Shown here in pieces: positions 51,094 to 64,000 of a stretch of DNA of 64,000 bases. Position 1 is the stretch's first letter, and every line of letters starts with the position of its first letter. The DNA lies in the NCBI GenBank assembly GCA_001898835.1, contig MKVM01000001.1:924466-988465 (forward strand). The letters are read 5' to 3'. The position numbers and the translations under genes were made by a program. Under the pieces are notes generated by a model. The model saw nothing but the letters and a program-made list of their open reading frames with translations. It had not been told where the DNA came from and did no database searches. Origin of the DNA: Micrococcales bacterium 72-143. Lineage in GTDB: Bacteria > Actinomycetota > Actinomycetes > Actinomycetales > Microbacteriaceae.

Positions 51094-52586
51094 CCGGGCG
51101 ACTTCACGAGCAGCGAGCCGCCCCAATGCGCCTCGAGCAGCTGCTCGAGCGCCGCGCCCACGGTGTACAGGCGCGAATCCTCACGGGCCGGCGCCATGAA
51201 CTGGATGCCGACCGGCAGCCCGTCCTCCGGCGCGAGCCCCGACGGCAGCGAGATGCCGGGCACGCCCGCCAGGTTCGCCGGGATCGTCGTGAGGTCGTTG
51301 AGGTACATGGCGAGCGGGTCGTCGACCTTCGAGCCGAGCGGGAACGCGGTCGTCGGCGCGGAGGGCGTCGCGAGCACGTCGACCCGCTCGAACGCGGCCG
51401 CGAAGTCGCGCTGGATGAGCGTGCGCACCTTCTGCGCCGAGCCGTAGTACGCGTCGTAGTAACCGGCCGACAGCGCATAGGTGCCGAGGATGATGCGGCG
51501 CTTCACCTCGTCGCCGAAGCCCGCCTCACGGGTCGCCGACATGACGTCCTCGACGGTCGGCTGCCCGGCGGGCGTGACCCGCAGGCCGAAGCGCACAGAG
51601 TCGAACTTGGCCAGGTTGCTGGAGGCCTCCGCCGGGAGGATCAGGTAGTACGCGGCGATCGCGTACTGGAAGGACGGTGCCGACACCGGCACGAGCTCCG
51701 CACCCTGCGCCTCGAGCAGGGCGAGCGCCTCCTCGAAGCGCTGCACGACGCCCGGCTGGAAGCCCTCGCCTCCCGCGAGCTCGGTGACCACGCCGATGCG
51801 GAGGCCCTTCACGGCGCCCTCGCGCTGCCCGGCGCGCGCGGCATCCGCGAACGAGGGCCAGGCATCCGGGATCGAGGTGGAGTCGTGCGGGTCGTGCCCG
51901 CCGATCACGTCGTGCAGCAGGCCCGCGTCGAGCACCGTGCGCGTGACGGGGCCGACCTGGTCGAGCGAGGAGGCGAGCGCGATCGCGCCATAGCGCGAGA
52001 CGCCGCCGTAGGTGGGCTTCACGCCGACCGAGCCGGTGACCGCGGCGGGCTGGCGGATCGAGCCGCCCGTGTCGGAACCGAGGGCGAGCGGGGCCTCGAA
52101 GGCCGCCACCGCCGCGGCCGAGCCGCCACCCGAGCCACCCGGGATGCGCGTCAGGTCCCATGGGTTGTGGGTGTTGCCGTAGGCGGAGTGCTCGGTGGAT
52201 GAGCCCATCGCGAACTCGTCCATGTTGGTCTTGCCGAGCGGCACGAGGCCGGCCGCGCGCATCCGGGCGACGACGGTCGCGTCGTACGGCGGCACCCAGC
52301 CCTCGAGGATGCGCGAGCCGGAGGTCGAGGGCATGTCGATCGTGCAGAGCACGTCCTTGACGGCGACGGGCACGCCGGCGAGACCGGAGGCGGCCCCCTC
52401 GGCGCGCGCGCGGTCGATCGAGGCTGCGGTGTCGAGCGCCTTCTCGGAGACGTGCAGGAAGGCGTGGACGTCGCCGTCGACCTCCGCGATGCGGTCCAGG
52501 TGCGCCCGCGTGACCTCGACGCTCGAGACCTCGCCCGCGTCGAGCAGCGCCGCGAGCTCGGCCGCGGTCTTCGTGACGAGGCTCAC
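51078..52586 (-). CDS. gatA: Asp-tRNA(Asn)/Glu-tRNA(Gln) amidotransferase subunit A
   Basis: 502 residues. Amidase-signature enzyme: catalytic Lys in VAVKDVLC, cis-Ser in [12 protein letters not shown] and nucleophile Ser in [10 protein letters not shown]. It makes ammonia from glutamine for GatB. The GTG start overlaps the gatC stop as GTGA. The normal next gene, gatB, is displaced 10 kb downstream. The C-terminus ([20 protein letters not shown]) is typical. Confidence 0.97.
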   Translation of the reverse strand: MSLVTKTAAELAALLDAGEVSSVEVTRAHLDRIAEVDGDVHAFLHVSEKALDTAASIDRARAEGAASGLAGVPVAVKDVLCTIDMPSTSGSRILEGWVPPYDATVVARMRAAGLVPLGKTNMDEFAMGSSTEHSAYGNTHNPWDLTRIPGGSGGGSAAAVAAFEAPLALGSDTGGSIRQPAAVTGSVGVKPTYGGVSRYGAIALASSLDQVGPVTRTVLDAGLLHDVIGGHDPHDSTSIPDAWPSFADAARAGQREGAVKGLRIGVVTELAGGEGFQPGVVQRFEEALALLEAQGAELVPVSAPSFQYAIAAYYLILPAEASSNLAKFDSVRFGLRVTPAGQPTVEDVMSATREAGFGDEVKRRIILGTYALSAGYYDAYYGSAQKVRTLIQRDFAAAFERVDVLATPSAPTTAFPLGSKVDDPLAMYLNDLTTIPANLAGVPGISLPSGLAPEDGLPVGIQFMAPAREDSRLYTVGAALEQLLEAHWGGSLLVKSPGYPAS

Positions 52587-52882
52587 TGCTCCTCCCCCAG
52601 GATCGAGGTGACCTTGAAGTAGTCGCCGTCGCGCTCGGGCGCGCCCGCGAGCGCCTCCTCGGGCGTGAGTGTCGGCCCCACGACATCCGGACGGGTGACC
52701 GTGCCGAGCGCGATCGGGTGGCTCGTCGCCGGCACGTCCGGGGTGGCGACCTGGCGCACGGTGGCGACGGCGTCGACGATCTGACCGAGCTCGCCCGTGA
52801 GGCGCTCGACCTCCTCGTCGGTCAGGCCGATGCGCGAGAGGGACGCCAGGTGGCGCACGAGGTCGGGGGTGATCTCAGACAC
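52583..52882 (-). CDS. gatC: Asp-tRNA(Asn)/Glu-tRNA(Gln) amidotransferase subunit C
   Basis: 99 residues. [20 protein letters not shown] is the canonical GatC N-terminus and [20 protein letters not shown] the C-terminal linker that wraps the GatA-GatB interface. GTG at 52882 is chosen because AGGA lies 8 nt upstream; an ATG at 52891 abuts its purines. First gene of the gatCA part of the operon. Confidence 0.95.
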   Translation of the reverse strand: MSEITPDLVRHLASLSRIGLTDEEVERLTGELGQIVDAVATVRQVATPDVPATSHPIALGTVTRPDVVGPTLTPEEALAGAPERDGDYFKVTSILGEEQ

Positions 52883-52913
52883 GGCTTCCATCCTAGGAGG
52901 GCCGTGACGGGGC

Positions 52914-53043
52914 GGCGCGCCGGGATCGTCGCGGCGCCGAACAGCGACCGCCCACGACGGGCCCGGTCGTATGCGCACCCGGATTCGCGCGCGACCGCGC
53001 TCGTGCGCGAATCCGGCGCGCGCCGCGGATCATCGCGGCGCCA
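52914..53043. repeat. hairpin flanked by 25-bp direct repeats
   Basis: A hairpin with perfect 12-bp arms (CCGGATTCGCGC at 52979-52990, complement at 53005-53016) lies between two near-identical direct repeats, 52914-52940 and 53017-53043, both containing GGATCxTCGCGGCGCC. It fills the gap between gatC and the alpha/beta hydrolase stop. Candidates are a terminator or a short mobile repeat. Confidence 0.6.
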
Positions 53044-53050
53044 GACGGAC

Positions 53051-54406
53051 TCAGTGCACGCGGGTGAATGCGCGAGCGAAGTCGCCGCGGCTGTGGTCGG
53101 GGCCCGTGGCGAGCCGCCCCTCGCCGATGCCGATGAGCGCGAGGTTGCGCAGCGACATGCCGCCCGAGGCGAAGTAGTCGTTGTGCGTGACGGCACCGTC
53201 GAGCTGCGCCCCGGTGAGCGGATCCGCGCCCGCCGCGACCGAGAACAGGTGCGCCCCGTAGGCGCGCGACGCCGGCTGGCTGCCGAACACACCGGATGCC
53301 GGGATCGGGTCCCAGTCGGCAGCGCCCACCCACACGTTCGCGTCGGTCACGTGCAGTTCCGAGACCGAGCGTGCGGGGCTGCCGGGCGAGCCGACGACGG
53401 CGAGCGCATCGACGCTCACGTCGTCCTCGGCGAGCGAGAGCAGGGCCGCCGTGGAGCCGTAGGAGTGCGCGAGCACCGCCAGGTAGGGCTGGTCGTCACC
53501 CCGCGCCGCCCGCAGGCCCTGCAGCGAGTCGGTCAGCGCATCCCGCCCCTCGCGGGCGAGCTCCATCGACGCGACGTTCACGAGGCTCGGCGTCGTGTAG
53601 CCGATCCACGCCACCGCCGCGACGGTCGCGCCCTCACCCGGGTGGAGGGTGTCGAGCCAGCGCTGCTGGTCGTCGACGAGCGTCTGCGCGGTCGCCGTCC
53701 ACGCCTCGATCTGGGCGTCGACGCCGAAGAACATGCCGGGCACGAGGTAGCTGACGTAGTCGGCGGTCGCGAGGTCGCCGACCGCGATGACGGCGCGCCC
53801 CTCGCCCGTCACGTCGAGGCTCACGAGGCGCCGACCCGCGCCGGACCTGAGTGCCTGCGCGATCTGATCCAGCATGTGGCGGCGGCCGATGAGCTCGTCG
53901 CGCTCCGCCCGACCCACCGTGCCGCCGGCGAGGCGGGCGTCGAGCTGGTCCGCCGCGGACCGGAGCACGTCGCGGTTGGCGAGGTCGCGCGCCCGGTACG
54001 GCACCCCCTCGAGGTTGCCGACGAGCTCGGGCGCGAGGGTGCGCAGGATGCCGCGGCCGACGCCGGGGGCGCCGTTCCACCAGGCCGCGACGTCCGCGGC
54101 GCTCGGTGGCGCCGCGAGCAGTGCGTTCACGGCATCCGGGTGGGTGTCGAGGAAGGCGCGCACGTCGCCGCGCGGCATGGAGTCGAGCCGGTCGAGCAGC
54201 GCGATCCCCTGCAGTCGGTCGGTGGGGATCGACGGACCCGTGATCGGGTCGGCCTGCGCGGCGGATGGCGCGGCACCCACGGCGACGACCTCCGGGGCCG
54301 CGGGCACGCCGACGGCCCCGATGAGGGTCATCGGGGTCACGAGCAGCAAGGCGATCTCGAACAGCTGATTGCCCTTCCCAGTAGCGCACAGCAGCGGATG
54401 GAGCAT
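53051..54406 (-). CDS. alpha/beta hydrolase, DUF1023 type
   Basis: 451 residues. N-terminal hydrophobic segment at about 15-40 may be a signal or anchor. A helical region with MLDQIAQALRSGAGRRLVSL precedes the hydrolase core with nucleophile elbow AHSYGSTAAL, DALAVVGSPGSPARSVSEL, and a late His in AVTHNDYFASGGMSL. DUF1023 proteins are actinobacterial; substrates are unknown. ATG at 54406. Confidence 0.87.
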   Translation of the reverse strand: MLHPLLCATGKGNQLFEIALLLVTPMTLIGAVGVPAAPEVVAVGAAPSAAQADPITGPSIPTDRLQGIALLDRLDSMPRGDVRAFLDTHPDAVNALLAAPPSAADVAAWWNGAPGVGRGILRTLAPELVGNLEGVPYRARDLANRDVLRSAADQLDARLAGGTVGRAERDELIGRRHMLDQIAQALRSGAGRRLVSLDVTGEGRAVIAVGDLATADYVSYLVPGMFFGVDAQIEAWTATAQTLVDDQQRWLDTLHPGEGATVAAVAWIGYTTPSLVNVASMELAREGRDALTDSLQGLRAARGDDQPYLAVLAHSYGSTAALLSLAEDDVSVDALAVVGSPGSPARSVSELHVTDANVWVGAADWDPIPASGVFGSQPASRAYGAHLFSVAAGADPLTGAQLDGAVTHNDYFASGGMSLRNLALIGIGEGRLATGPDHSRGDFARAFTRVH

Positions 54407-54529
54407 TCTACCGCGGGCATGCGTTTCGGGGGACAGTCGGAAATCCGCTCGCGGCGAGGGCGACGGCGGGCTCTCGCTGCGCCGCTCCTCTCGCCGCCGA
54501 ACGCGCGGTGGAGCGGGCCGACGATGGCC

Positions 54530-58055
<3,526 letters not shown>

Positions 58056-58224
58056 CGCTCCAGGGTACGGCGGATGGCGGACAGGCAGAGCGCGACCCGA
58101 GGTCGGCCAGGAGCTGTTGGGGCTGCACGTCGAGGGAGTCCCTCGCGCCATCGACGAGGAGCTTGTTCCCGGGCACACGAAACTCGCGGCGCGAGCCCGG
58201 CGCAGACGAGATACGCGACGGGCA

Positions 58225-59841
58225 TCAGGCCCCGCAGGGGACGAGTCCCATCACTTCGTCGCCCACCGACGCGGGTCCGCCGAGCACCAGGATCTGATGC
58301 GGTTGAAGACGGACGATCTCGGAGATCACGCTCATGGGCACGCAGTTCTTCTGCACGAGATAGATGGGAGCGCCCCATGCCCCCGCGAGCGGGCCTCCGG
58401 CGAGCGCATCCGGGAAGTTCATCCCGGTAGCGAGAAACACCACGTCCGCGACCGGGAAGGTCGCCTCGTTCAGGCCGCTCGCCGCCAGGAAACGGTCGGC
58501 ACCCGACCGCCGCGCGACCTCGGACACTGCGGGGAGCGCGGCCAGGGAAGCGAGATAGGAGGCGGGAACACTCGCCGGCCCCCCGACGACGACGATGCGG
58601 CTCGTGCCCAGCTGGCCGAGCAGCTCGGCAGTCGGGACGTCGACCGTCGACGCATGACCGTCGACGAGCAGTACGGGCGCGTGCTCGAAGCTCGCCGCCG
58701 CACCCGCCGCCAGCGCATCCGGGAAGTTGTGGCCGGTCGCCACATAGACCGTCTCGGCCTCGTCGAATCCAGCAGAGATGAGGTTGCGGGAGGCGGCGAA
58801 GCGATCGGCGCCCGCGATGCGCTCGATGTGCGAGGCGTAGGTCGCGAGTTGATCGTAGACAGCGGGGCCGACCGAATTCACCCCGCCGACGACCAGGATG
58901 GTGTCGGGATCGAGTCGTTCGAGTTCCGCCGCGACGACGGCAGGCACGGACGTCGGTGTGACGAGCAGGATCGGCCCCCCGTACGCTGCCCCGAGCGGCC
59001 CGGCGCTGAGCGCGTCCGGGAAGTTGAGGCCGTTGGTCACGAAGACGACACCGACACCGCTCGCATACTCCTGCGAGATGCCGACAGCCATCGCGAAGCG
59101 GTCGGCGCCCGAGTAGCGTGCCGCGTAGACGCCCGCGGCACCGACCGAGCCATCGATGTTGGTCACCTCGACGGATTCGTCGCCGACGCTGACGAGCTCG
59201 GCGTCGGCGATCCAGTCGGCCTCGTTCCAGTACTCGGCCCCCGCAAGCTCGAACCCGCCCGGGATGAAGCGCACGAGGTAGTCGCCGGCGGGAACGCCCG
59301 CGATGCGGTACGAGCCGTTCGAGGCGACCGAGGCACGCACTGACCAGCTGGTGAGGCTGTTCGTGACGGGATCTACGAGGTGCGCTTGCGCCGCTAACGA
59401 GGAGAGATCGCCCCCGGTCGCATCGGCGACCGTCCCGCTGATCGAGCCGCCCCTACGAGTCGTGAAGTTGACGAATGTCTCGGTGTCCGCGGTGACCGTC
59501 ACGATCTGCGCCTGACTGCGGTACGGGGTGTTGCCGGCATAGAGGTTCTGAATGCATCCGCCTGACGATTTGCACTCGAATCGCGCCTCGACAAGATATC
59601 GTCCGGGGCTTCGGACGAGGGAGTAGCCGCCTCGGAAGGTGTCCCACCCCACCTCACCGTCCGACAGTCGCGTCGTCCGGATCTGTGCGAGCCCCTGCTG
59701 CATCCATCCATCCGGATCGATGATGTCCCCACGGAGCGTTCCGTATGAAGACTCCGCCCGCGCGGGTGCCGCAACGCCGATCGACATGATGACGCCGGCG
59801 AGCGCGGCCGCAGCCACCAGGCGGAAACGGGACATGTGCAT
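58225..59841 (-). CDS. exported cell-wall-binding repeat 2 (CWB2) protein
   Basis: 538 residues. Signal peptide about 1-29 ([10 protein letters not shown]). N-domain about 35-150 is beta-rich, with two Cys around KSSGG. A carboxypeptidase-regulatory-like domain ([20 protein letters not shown]) follows at about 125-235. Three CWB2 repeats at about 240-330, 335-430 and 435-538 each carry SGADRF/AGADRF, ALSAGP or ALAAG, and VVGG(P/V) blocks, which bind wall polymers. Codon use in the first third is visibly less GC-biased than the neighbours. It interrupts the usual desulfurase-mnmA pair. Confidence 0.92.
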   Translation of the reverse strand: MHMSRFRLVAAAALAGVIMSIGVAAPARAESSYGTLRGDIIDPDGWMQQGLAQIRTTRLSDGEVGWDTFRGGYSLVRSPGRYLVEARFECKSSGGCIQNLYAGNTPYRSQAQIVTVTADTETFVNFTTRRGGSISGTVADATGGDLSSLAAQAHLVDPVTNSLTSWSVRASVASNGSYRIAGVPAGDYLVRFIPGGFELAGAEYWNEADWIADAELVSVGDESVEVTNIDGSVGAAGVYAARYSGADRFAMAVGISQEYASGVGVVFVTNGLNFPDALSAGPLGAAYGGPILLVTPTSVPAVVAAELERLDPDTILVVGGVNSVGPAVYDQLATYASHIERIAGADRFAASRNLISAGFDEAETVYVATGHNFPDALAAGAAASFEHAPVLLVDGHASTVDVPTAELLGQLGTSRIVVVGGPASVPASYLASLAALPAVSEVARRSGADRFLAASGLNEATFPVADVVFLATGMNFPDALAGGPLAGAWGAPIYLVQKNCVPMSVISEIVRLQPHQILVLGGPASVGDEVMGLVPCGA

Positions 59842-59942
59842 GGCTACCTCGGGATCTGCGGAATGAGTCGATGCCTCACTTTAGGGGGAATGGACCGGCG
59901 GCGTAATCCTCGACTACCCCCGGTTGGTGGGGTCTGACGAGC

Positions 59943-59980
59943 GGTTTCGAGACGCGTCCGGCTCCGCCGGACACTCCTCA
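59943..59980. repeat. REP-like hairpin at the cysteine desulfurase 3' end
   Basis: GGTTTCGAGACGC followed by the hairpin GTCCGGCTCCGCCGGAC (59956-59972, 7-bp arms, 3-nt loop) and ACTCCTCAAG. Same ends as the other REP-like units. It reaches the desulfurase stop codon and may terminate that transcript. Confidence 0.6.
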
Positions 59981-61147
59981 AGCGCCTGCGGAGGCGGCGG
60001 CACGCGCGCCGGCGACCGCGGCGGGCAGGGCCGCGAGGAACGCGTCGACGTCGGCATCCGTCGAATCGTGGCCGAGCGTGATGCGCAGCGCGCCGCGCGC
60101 CTCCGCCTCGGACAGACCCATCGCGAGCAGCACGTGCGACAGCTCGGGCACGCCCGCCTGGCAGGCGGAGCCGGTGGAGACGGAGATCCCGGATGCGTCG
60201 AGCAGGTAGAGCAGGGCATCGCCGTCGGCGCCCGCGAAGGTGAAGTGCGCGTTGCCCGGCAGCCGCCCCGGTCCGCACGGGGCGCCCCGCAGCACGGCGC
60301 CGTCGACGGCGGCGAGCACCCCCGCGACGAGCCGATCGCGCAGCGCCTCGACCCGCGCGAGCGGCAGCTCGGCCACAGCCCGCGCGGCCGCGACCCCGAA
60401 CGCCACCGCTCCCGCCGCGTCCTGGGTTCCGGAACGACCGCGCTGCTGGTCGCCGCCGTGCAGCAGGGGTTCGACCGTCGCCGTGCGGGCGAGCGCTAGC
60501 GCGCCGACCCCCACCGGGCCGCCCACCTTGTGCGCGGAGACCGACACAGCATCCGCCCCCACGGCATGCAGGTCGACGGGCACCTGACCGAAGGCGGCGA
60601 CCGCGTCGAGGTGCACGGGTACGCCGTAGGCGTGGGCGAGGGCGACGAGCTCGGCGACCGGTTGGACCGTGCCGACCTCGTTGTTCGCCCACAGCGCCGT
60701 CACGAACGCCACCTCGTCGGGGTCGGTCGCGAGCGCCGCCGCGAGTGCGTCGAGCCGGATGCGCCCCTCGCCGTCGAGCTCGACCCAGTCGACGCGCGCT
60801 CCCTCGTGCCGCGCGAGCCACTCGACGGCGTCGAGGGTGGCGTGATGCTCGCCGAGCGGGGCGATCACCCGCGTGCGGCGTCGGTCGGATGCGGTGGCCA
60901 CCCAGAACATCCCCTTGACCGCGAGGTTGATCGACTCCGTGCCGCCCGAGGTCAGCACCACCTCGACGGGGTCCGCGCCGAGCGCCCGAGCCACCGCCTC
61001 GCGTCCCGTCTCGAGCGCCTCGCGCGCGGCCTGCCCCGCGCCGTGGATCGAGGACGGGTTGCCGACCAGCCGCAGCGCATCCGTGTACGCGGCGAGCACC
61101 TCGTCCGGCATGGGCGAGGTGGCGGCGTGGTCGAGGTAGACCGCCAC
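59978..61147 (-). CDS. cysteine desulfurase (IscS/NifS-like)
   Basis: 389 residues, aminotransferase class V. PLP lysine K207 in SAHKVGGP, active Cys C329 in STGSACQAGVPELS, and HATLDAVEW for the cofactor pocket. It takes sulfur from cysteine and passes it on, here most likely to MnmA. AGGAGG precedes the GTG start. Divergent from glgX with only 56 bp between, so the two promoters overlap. Confidence 0.95.
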   Translation of the reverse strand: MAVYLDHAATSPMPDEVLAAYTDALRLVGNPSSIHGAGQAAREALETGREAVARALGADPVEVVLTSGGTESINLAVKGMFWVATASDRRRTRVIAPLGEHHATLDAVEWLARHEGARVDWVELDGEGRIRLDALAAALATDPDEVAFVTALWANNEVGTVQPVAELVALAHAYGVPVHLDAVAAFGQVPVDLHAVGADAVSVSAHKVGGPVGVGALALARTATVEPLLHGGDQQRGRSGTQDAAGAVAFGVAAARAVAELPLARVEALRDRLVAGVLAAVDGAVLRGAPCGPGRLPGNAHFTFAGADGDALLYLLDASGISVSTGSACQAGVPELSHVLLAMGLSEAEARGALRITLGHDSTDADVDAFLAALPAAVAGARAAASAGA

Positions 61148-61203
61148 GGTGCCTCCTGTCCGCGTTTACAAGACCGTCACGCGCACCACCTAACCTAGAC
61201 GTC

Positions 61204-63249
61204 ATGTCTCACGCCGATCCGCTCCGGAACCTCGGCGTGCACCTCACCTCCCGGGGTGGCGAGCTGCGGGTGTGGAGCGCCGACGCCACCTCGATCGAGC
61301 TGTGCATCTTCGACGAGAAGGACACCGACTGGGTGGCGAAGCGCGTGCCGCTCACGAAGGGCGACGGCGAGGTGTGGAGCGCGACCACGCGGTCGCTCCA
61401 GGTGGGCACGTCCTATGCGCTCAGCGTCGACGGCCCGGACGGCCCCACCCACGACTTCGACCCCGGCCGCTTCCTGCTCGACCCGTACGCGCGCGGCCTC
61501 GCCCGCACCCGCGAGGGCGGATGGCGCAGCTACGTGCAGGACACCGCCTTCGACTGGGGCGGCGTCGGCAAGCCCGGCACCCCGCTCGACCACACGGTCG
61601 TCTACGAGGCGCACGCGAAGGGCCTCACGAAGCTCAACCCCGAGCTGCCGGAGGAGCTGCGCGGCACCTACGCGGGCCTCGCGCACCCGTCGACGATCGG
61701 GTACCTGAAGGAGCTCGGCGTCACGGCGGTCGAGCTGCTGCCCGTGCACCAGTTCGTGTCGGAGCAGCGGCTCACCAAGATGGGCCTCGTCAACTACTGG
61801 GGCTACAACACCCTCAACTTCTTCACGCCGCACGCCGCGTACGCGAGCCGGGACGCGCAGTTCGGCGGCACGGGCGCGGTGCTGCGCGAGTTCAAGGGGA
61901 TGGTACGGCTGCTGCACGAGGCGGGGCTCGAGGTGATCCTCGACGTCGTCTACAACCACACGGCCGAGGAGGGTCGCGGCGGCCCCACGAGCTCCTTCCG
62001 CGGCATCGACAACGCGAGCTACTACCGGCAGGACGCCGACGGCAACTACATCGACACGACCGGATGCGGCAACACCCTCGACTACGGGCGCGAGGTGACG
62101 CAGCGTCTCGTGCTCGACTCGCTGCGCTACTGGGCCGAGGAGGTGCAGGTCGACGGGTTCCGCTTCGACCTCGCGGCCACGCTCGGCCGCGGGGCCGGCG
62201 CGGAGTTCGACCGCGACCATCCGCTGCTGCACGCGATCGTCTCCGATCCGGCGCTCGCGGGCGTCAAGATGATCGCCGAGCCGTGGGACGTGGGGCTCGG
62301 CGGCTGGCAGGTCGGCAACTTCCCCGACGGATGGTCGGAGTGGAACGACGGCTACCGCGACCGGATGCGGAATTTCTGGTTGCGCGACATCGCCCAGGCC
62401 CGGGGGTCGGGCAGCGCGAGCGAGGGCATCGGCTCGCTCGCCCGCCGGCTCGCGGGCTCCAACCACGTCTTCGCCCTCGAGCGCGGGCCCCTCGCCTCCG
62501 TCAACTTCGTCACGGCCCACGACGGCTTCACCGCCGCCGACCTCGTCGCCTACGACCGCAAGCACAACCTCGGCAACGGTGAGAACAACCGCGACGGCTC
62601 GAACGACAACAAGTCCTTCAACCACGGCGCCGAGGGGCCGACGAGCGACGAGACGATCCTCGCGACCCGGCGCAAGGCGGTGCGCAACCTGCTCGGCACG
62701 CTGCTGCTGTCGGCGGGCATCCCCATGCTGACGGCGGGCGATGAGTTCGGCCGCAGCCAGCGGGGCAACAACAACGCCTACTGCCACGACTCGGAGCTCA
62801 CCTGGCTGAGCTGGGATCGCAGCGAGTGGCAGGAGGACCTCTTCGAGGTCGTCAAGACCCTCATCCGGCTGCGACGCGAGAACCCGGCGTTGCGGCCGGT
62901 GCGCTTCGGGCGGTGGGGTGAGACGACGCCGTCGGCCAGCCAGATGGACTGGTACAACAAGGACGGCGAGACGATGGGCATCGAGGACTGGGACTCGCCC
63001 GAGGAGCGCACCCTGCAATACCTCGCGGCGTCGACGCCCGAGTTCGAGGCGTTCAACCGCATCCTGCTGGTCGTCCACGGGCTCGAGACGGATGTCACGG
63101 TCACGCTGCCCGCGCACGAGGGCGTCGAACGCTACACGCTGCTGTGGGACTCCGGGCACGACGACATCAGCGAGGTGGAGGGCGTGCACCGGCCCGGTGA
63201 GGAGCTCGCGATGGCGCCCACCTCGATGCGGCTGTTCCGGGCGGACTGA
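61204..63249 (+). CDS. glgX: glycogen debranching enzyme (isoamylase type)
   Basis: 681 residues. N-terminal CBM48 at about 10-110; the GH13 barrel has nucleophile D322 (FRFDLAATLG), acid/base E359 (MIAEPWDVG) and D440 (TAHDGFTAAD). It hydrolyses alpha-1,6 branches of glycogen limit dextrin. The C-terminal beta-domain is present and length is normal. ATG at 61204; a -10-like hexamer is close upstream, so the transcript may be nearly leaderless. Confidence 0.96.
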   Translation: MSHADPLRNLGVHLTSRGGELRVWSADATSIELCIFDEKDTDWVAKRVPLTKGDGEVWSATTRSLQVGTSYALSVDGPDGPTHDFDPGRFLLDPYARGLARTREGGWRSYVQDTAFDWGGVGKPGTPLDHTVVYEAHAKGLTKLNPELPEELRGTYAGLAHPSTIGYLKELGVTAVELLPVHQFVSEQRLTKMGLVNYWGYNTLNFFTPHAAYASRDAQFGGTGAVLREFKGMVRLLHEAGLEVILDVVYNHTAEEGRGGPTSSFRGIDNASYYRQDADGNYIDTTGCGNTLDYGREVTQRLVLDSLRYWAEEVQVDGFRFDLAATLGRGAGAEFDRDHPLLHAIVSDPALAGVKMIAEPWDVGLGGWQVGNFPDGWSEWNDGYRDRMRNFWLRDIAQARGSGSASEGIGSLARRLAGSNHVFALERGPLASVNFVTAHDGFTAADLVAYDRKHNLGNGENNRDGSNDNKSFNHGAEGPTSDETILATRRKAVRNLLGTLLLSAGIPMLTAGDEFGRSQRGNNNAYCHDSELTWLSWDRSEWQEDLFEVVKTLIRLRRENPALRPVRFGRWGETTPSASQMDWYNKDGETMGIEDWDSPEERTLQYLAASTPEFEAFNRILLVVHGLETDVTVTLPAHEGVERYTLLWDSGHDDISEVEGVHRPGEELAMAPTSMRLFRAD

Positions 63250-63251
63250 CG

Positions 63252-63722
63252 GTGGCAGGCACCCCCGCGACGGCCGCGCTGACGGCGGCCGGCATCCCGT
63301 TCACCGAGCACGCCTACGCGCACGACCCGGCGAGCCGCGACTTCGGGATGGAGGCGGCGACCGCCCTCGGCCTCGACCCGGACCGGGTGTTCAAGACGCT
63401 GCTCGCCGACGTCGACGGGCGGCTCGTGGTGGGCATCGTGCCGGTCACGGGCATGCTCGACCTCAAGGCGCTCGCGGCGGCCGTCGGCGGCAAGAAGGCG
63501 GCGATGGCGGATCCGGCGCTCGCCGAGCGGCGCACCGGCTACGTCGTGGGCGGCATCAGCCCCATCGGGCAGAAGACCCGCCACGAGACGGTGCTCGACG
63601 AGACGGCCGAGCTGTGGGATGTGGTCTACGTCTCCGGGGGGCGCCGCGGCTTCGACCTGGGCCTCGCCCCGGCCGACCTCGTCCGCGCGACGGATGCCGT
63701 GGTCGCCGACATCGCGCGCTGA
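63252..63722 (+). CDS. ybaK: Cys-tRNA(Pro)/aminoacyl-tRNA deacylase, YbaK type
   Basis: 156 residues. YbaK/EbsC fold with GLDPDRVFKTLLADVDGRLV (the KT pair), a VGGKKAAMADPALAERRTGY block and GISPIGQKTRHETVLDETAE. It removes Cys wrongly loaded on tRNA-Pro. GTG start 2 bp after glgX, so it is in one operon with it, although the jobs differ. Length is normal for the family. Confidence 0.93.
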   Translation: MAGTPATAALTAAGIPFTEHAYAHDPASRDFGMEAATALGLDPDRVFKTLLADVDGRLVVGIVPVTGMLDLKALAAAVGGKKAAMADPALAERRTGYVVGGISPIGQKTRHETVLDETAELWDVVYVSGGRRGFDLGLAPADLVRATDAVVADIAR

Positions 63723-63731
63723 CGCTCCCCC

Positions 63732-63763
63732 GCGGGCCGGTCAGTCCTCCTTGCGGCCCGCGA
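63732..63763. terminator. stem-loop between ybaK and the convergent small gene
   Basis: Perfect 8-bp arms CGCGGGCC and GGCCCGCG with a 16-nt loop. The right arm lies inside the 3' end of the small membrane gene. Position suits transcript termination from both sides; no T-run. Confidence 0.45.
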
Positions 63764-63923
63764 TCGCGAGCACGAGCGACACGACGGGCGCGAGGAAGAT
63801 CGAGAAGATGAAGTAGCCGAGTCTCGATCGCCCCAGCGCTGCGGCGAGCGCCGTGTTCACGAAAACGATCGAGAACCATACGGCGCCGAGGCTCGCACCT
63901 GTCTGCACGGAGATGTCGCTCAT
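63741..63923 (-). CDS. small two-helix membrane protein (60 aa)
   Basis: 60 residues: MSDISVQTGASLGAVWFSIV start, helices at about 10-28 and 35-54 (YFIFSIFLAPVVSLVLAIAG), basic-acidic end GRKED. ATG at 63923. Not recognised; the composition fits a genuine membrane protein and codon use is native. Confidence 0.65.
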   Translation of the reverse strand: MSDISVQTGASLGAVWFSIVFVNTALAAALGRSRLGYFIFSIFLAPVVSLVLAIAGRKED

Positions 63924-63957
63924 CCGGCCAGAGTAGCGGCGGCGGCCCACCGCGTCG

Positions 63958-64000
63958 TCACCGGTCGTCGCGCCCGCCCCACGCGCGCTTCATGAGCGCC
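63958..64000 (-). CDS. possible 3' end of a gene cut by the window
   Basis: On the minus strand the last 13 codons read ALMKRAWGGRDDR and a TGA at 63958-63960. The codons are native-like and there is no other gene in the remaining bases. Too short to name. Confidence 0.35.
   Translation of the reverse strand, partial: ALMKRAWGGRDDR

Noticed and set aside
58056-58224. Small gene between mnmA and the CWB2 gene.
   Set aside because: Open frames here are short extensions of neighbouring shadows, with no ribosome site and no recognisable product.

Overview
This is a very GC-rich stretch of actinobacterial chromosome. Gene content, tight packing, many GTG starts and short hairpin repeats ending in ...GATCAACC / TATCGAAACC point to the family Microbacteriaceae; the genus cannot be decided from the window. 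About 63 protein genes, one tRNA and a set of repeats and operators are supported. Most long reading frames antisense to these genes are GC-driven shadows.

Layout. (1) 1-4.5 kb: one end of an integrated conjugative-type element (TraG-like ATPase cut by the window edge, DUF4913 protein, charged helical protein, tyrosine recombinase, excisionase), lying against the 3' side of an initiator tRNA-fMet gene. (2) 4.7-11 kb: conserved envelope cluster of UPF0182 membrane protein, PDZ/Lon-like protease and divergent DUF2342 metalloprotease, then an M23 peptidase. (3) 11-31 kb: mixed housekeeping and accessory genes: acyltransferase, methyltransferase, a TetR/VOC/MFS unit whose MFS gene has an in-frame stop, an ECF42-type sigma factor operon, OsmC, a ChaA-like antiporter, an NYN-LOTUS protein, a 603-residue protein of unknown role, a TMEM175-CPBP operon beside a two-component system with matching palindromes, and a lipoprotein pair. 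(4) 31-39 kb: a large GH67-like membrane enzyme behind GyrI-like and double-YCII genes, and a three-LTD surface protein. (5) 39-53 kb: gatC-gatA and gatB lie in order on one strand but are separated by about 10 kb of accessory genes, including two same-length DUF222-HNH nuclease genes, each behind a LexA-type SOS box. (6) 53-64 kb: alpha/beta hydrolase, ligA, mnmA, an inserted cell-wall-binding-repeat protein, cysteine desulfurase, glgX and a YbaK-type deacylase.

How the genes fit together. Cysteine desulfurase and MnmA form a sulfur-relay pair for tRNA thiolation. GatCAB makes Gln-tRNA and Asn-tRNA. The Lon-like, DUF2342 and UPF0182 genes are a syntenic actinobacterial set. Several divergent gene pairs carry readable operators: PadR at 43.5 kb, TetR at 46.0 kb, TetR at 16.76 kb with a sister site at 28.94 kb, and response-regulator palindromes at 26.3 and 27.0 kb. 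The strongest candidates for follow-up are the SOS-linked DUF222-HNH pair inside the split gat operon, the ECF42 sigma factor with a possible remote YCII target promoter, the shared TetR site, and the membrane-fused GH67-like protein.
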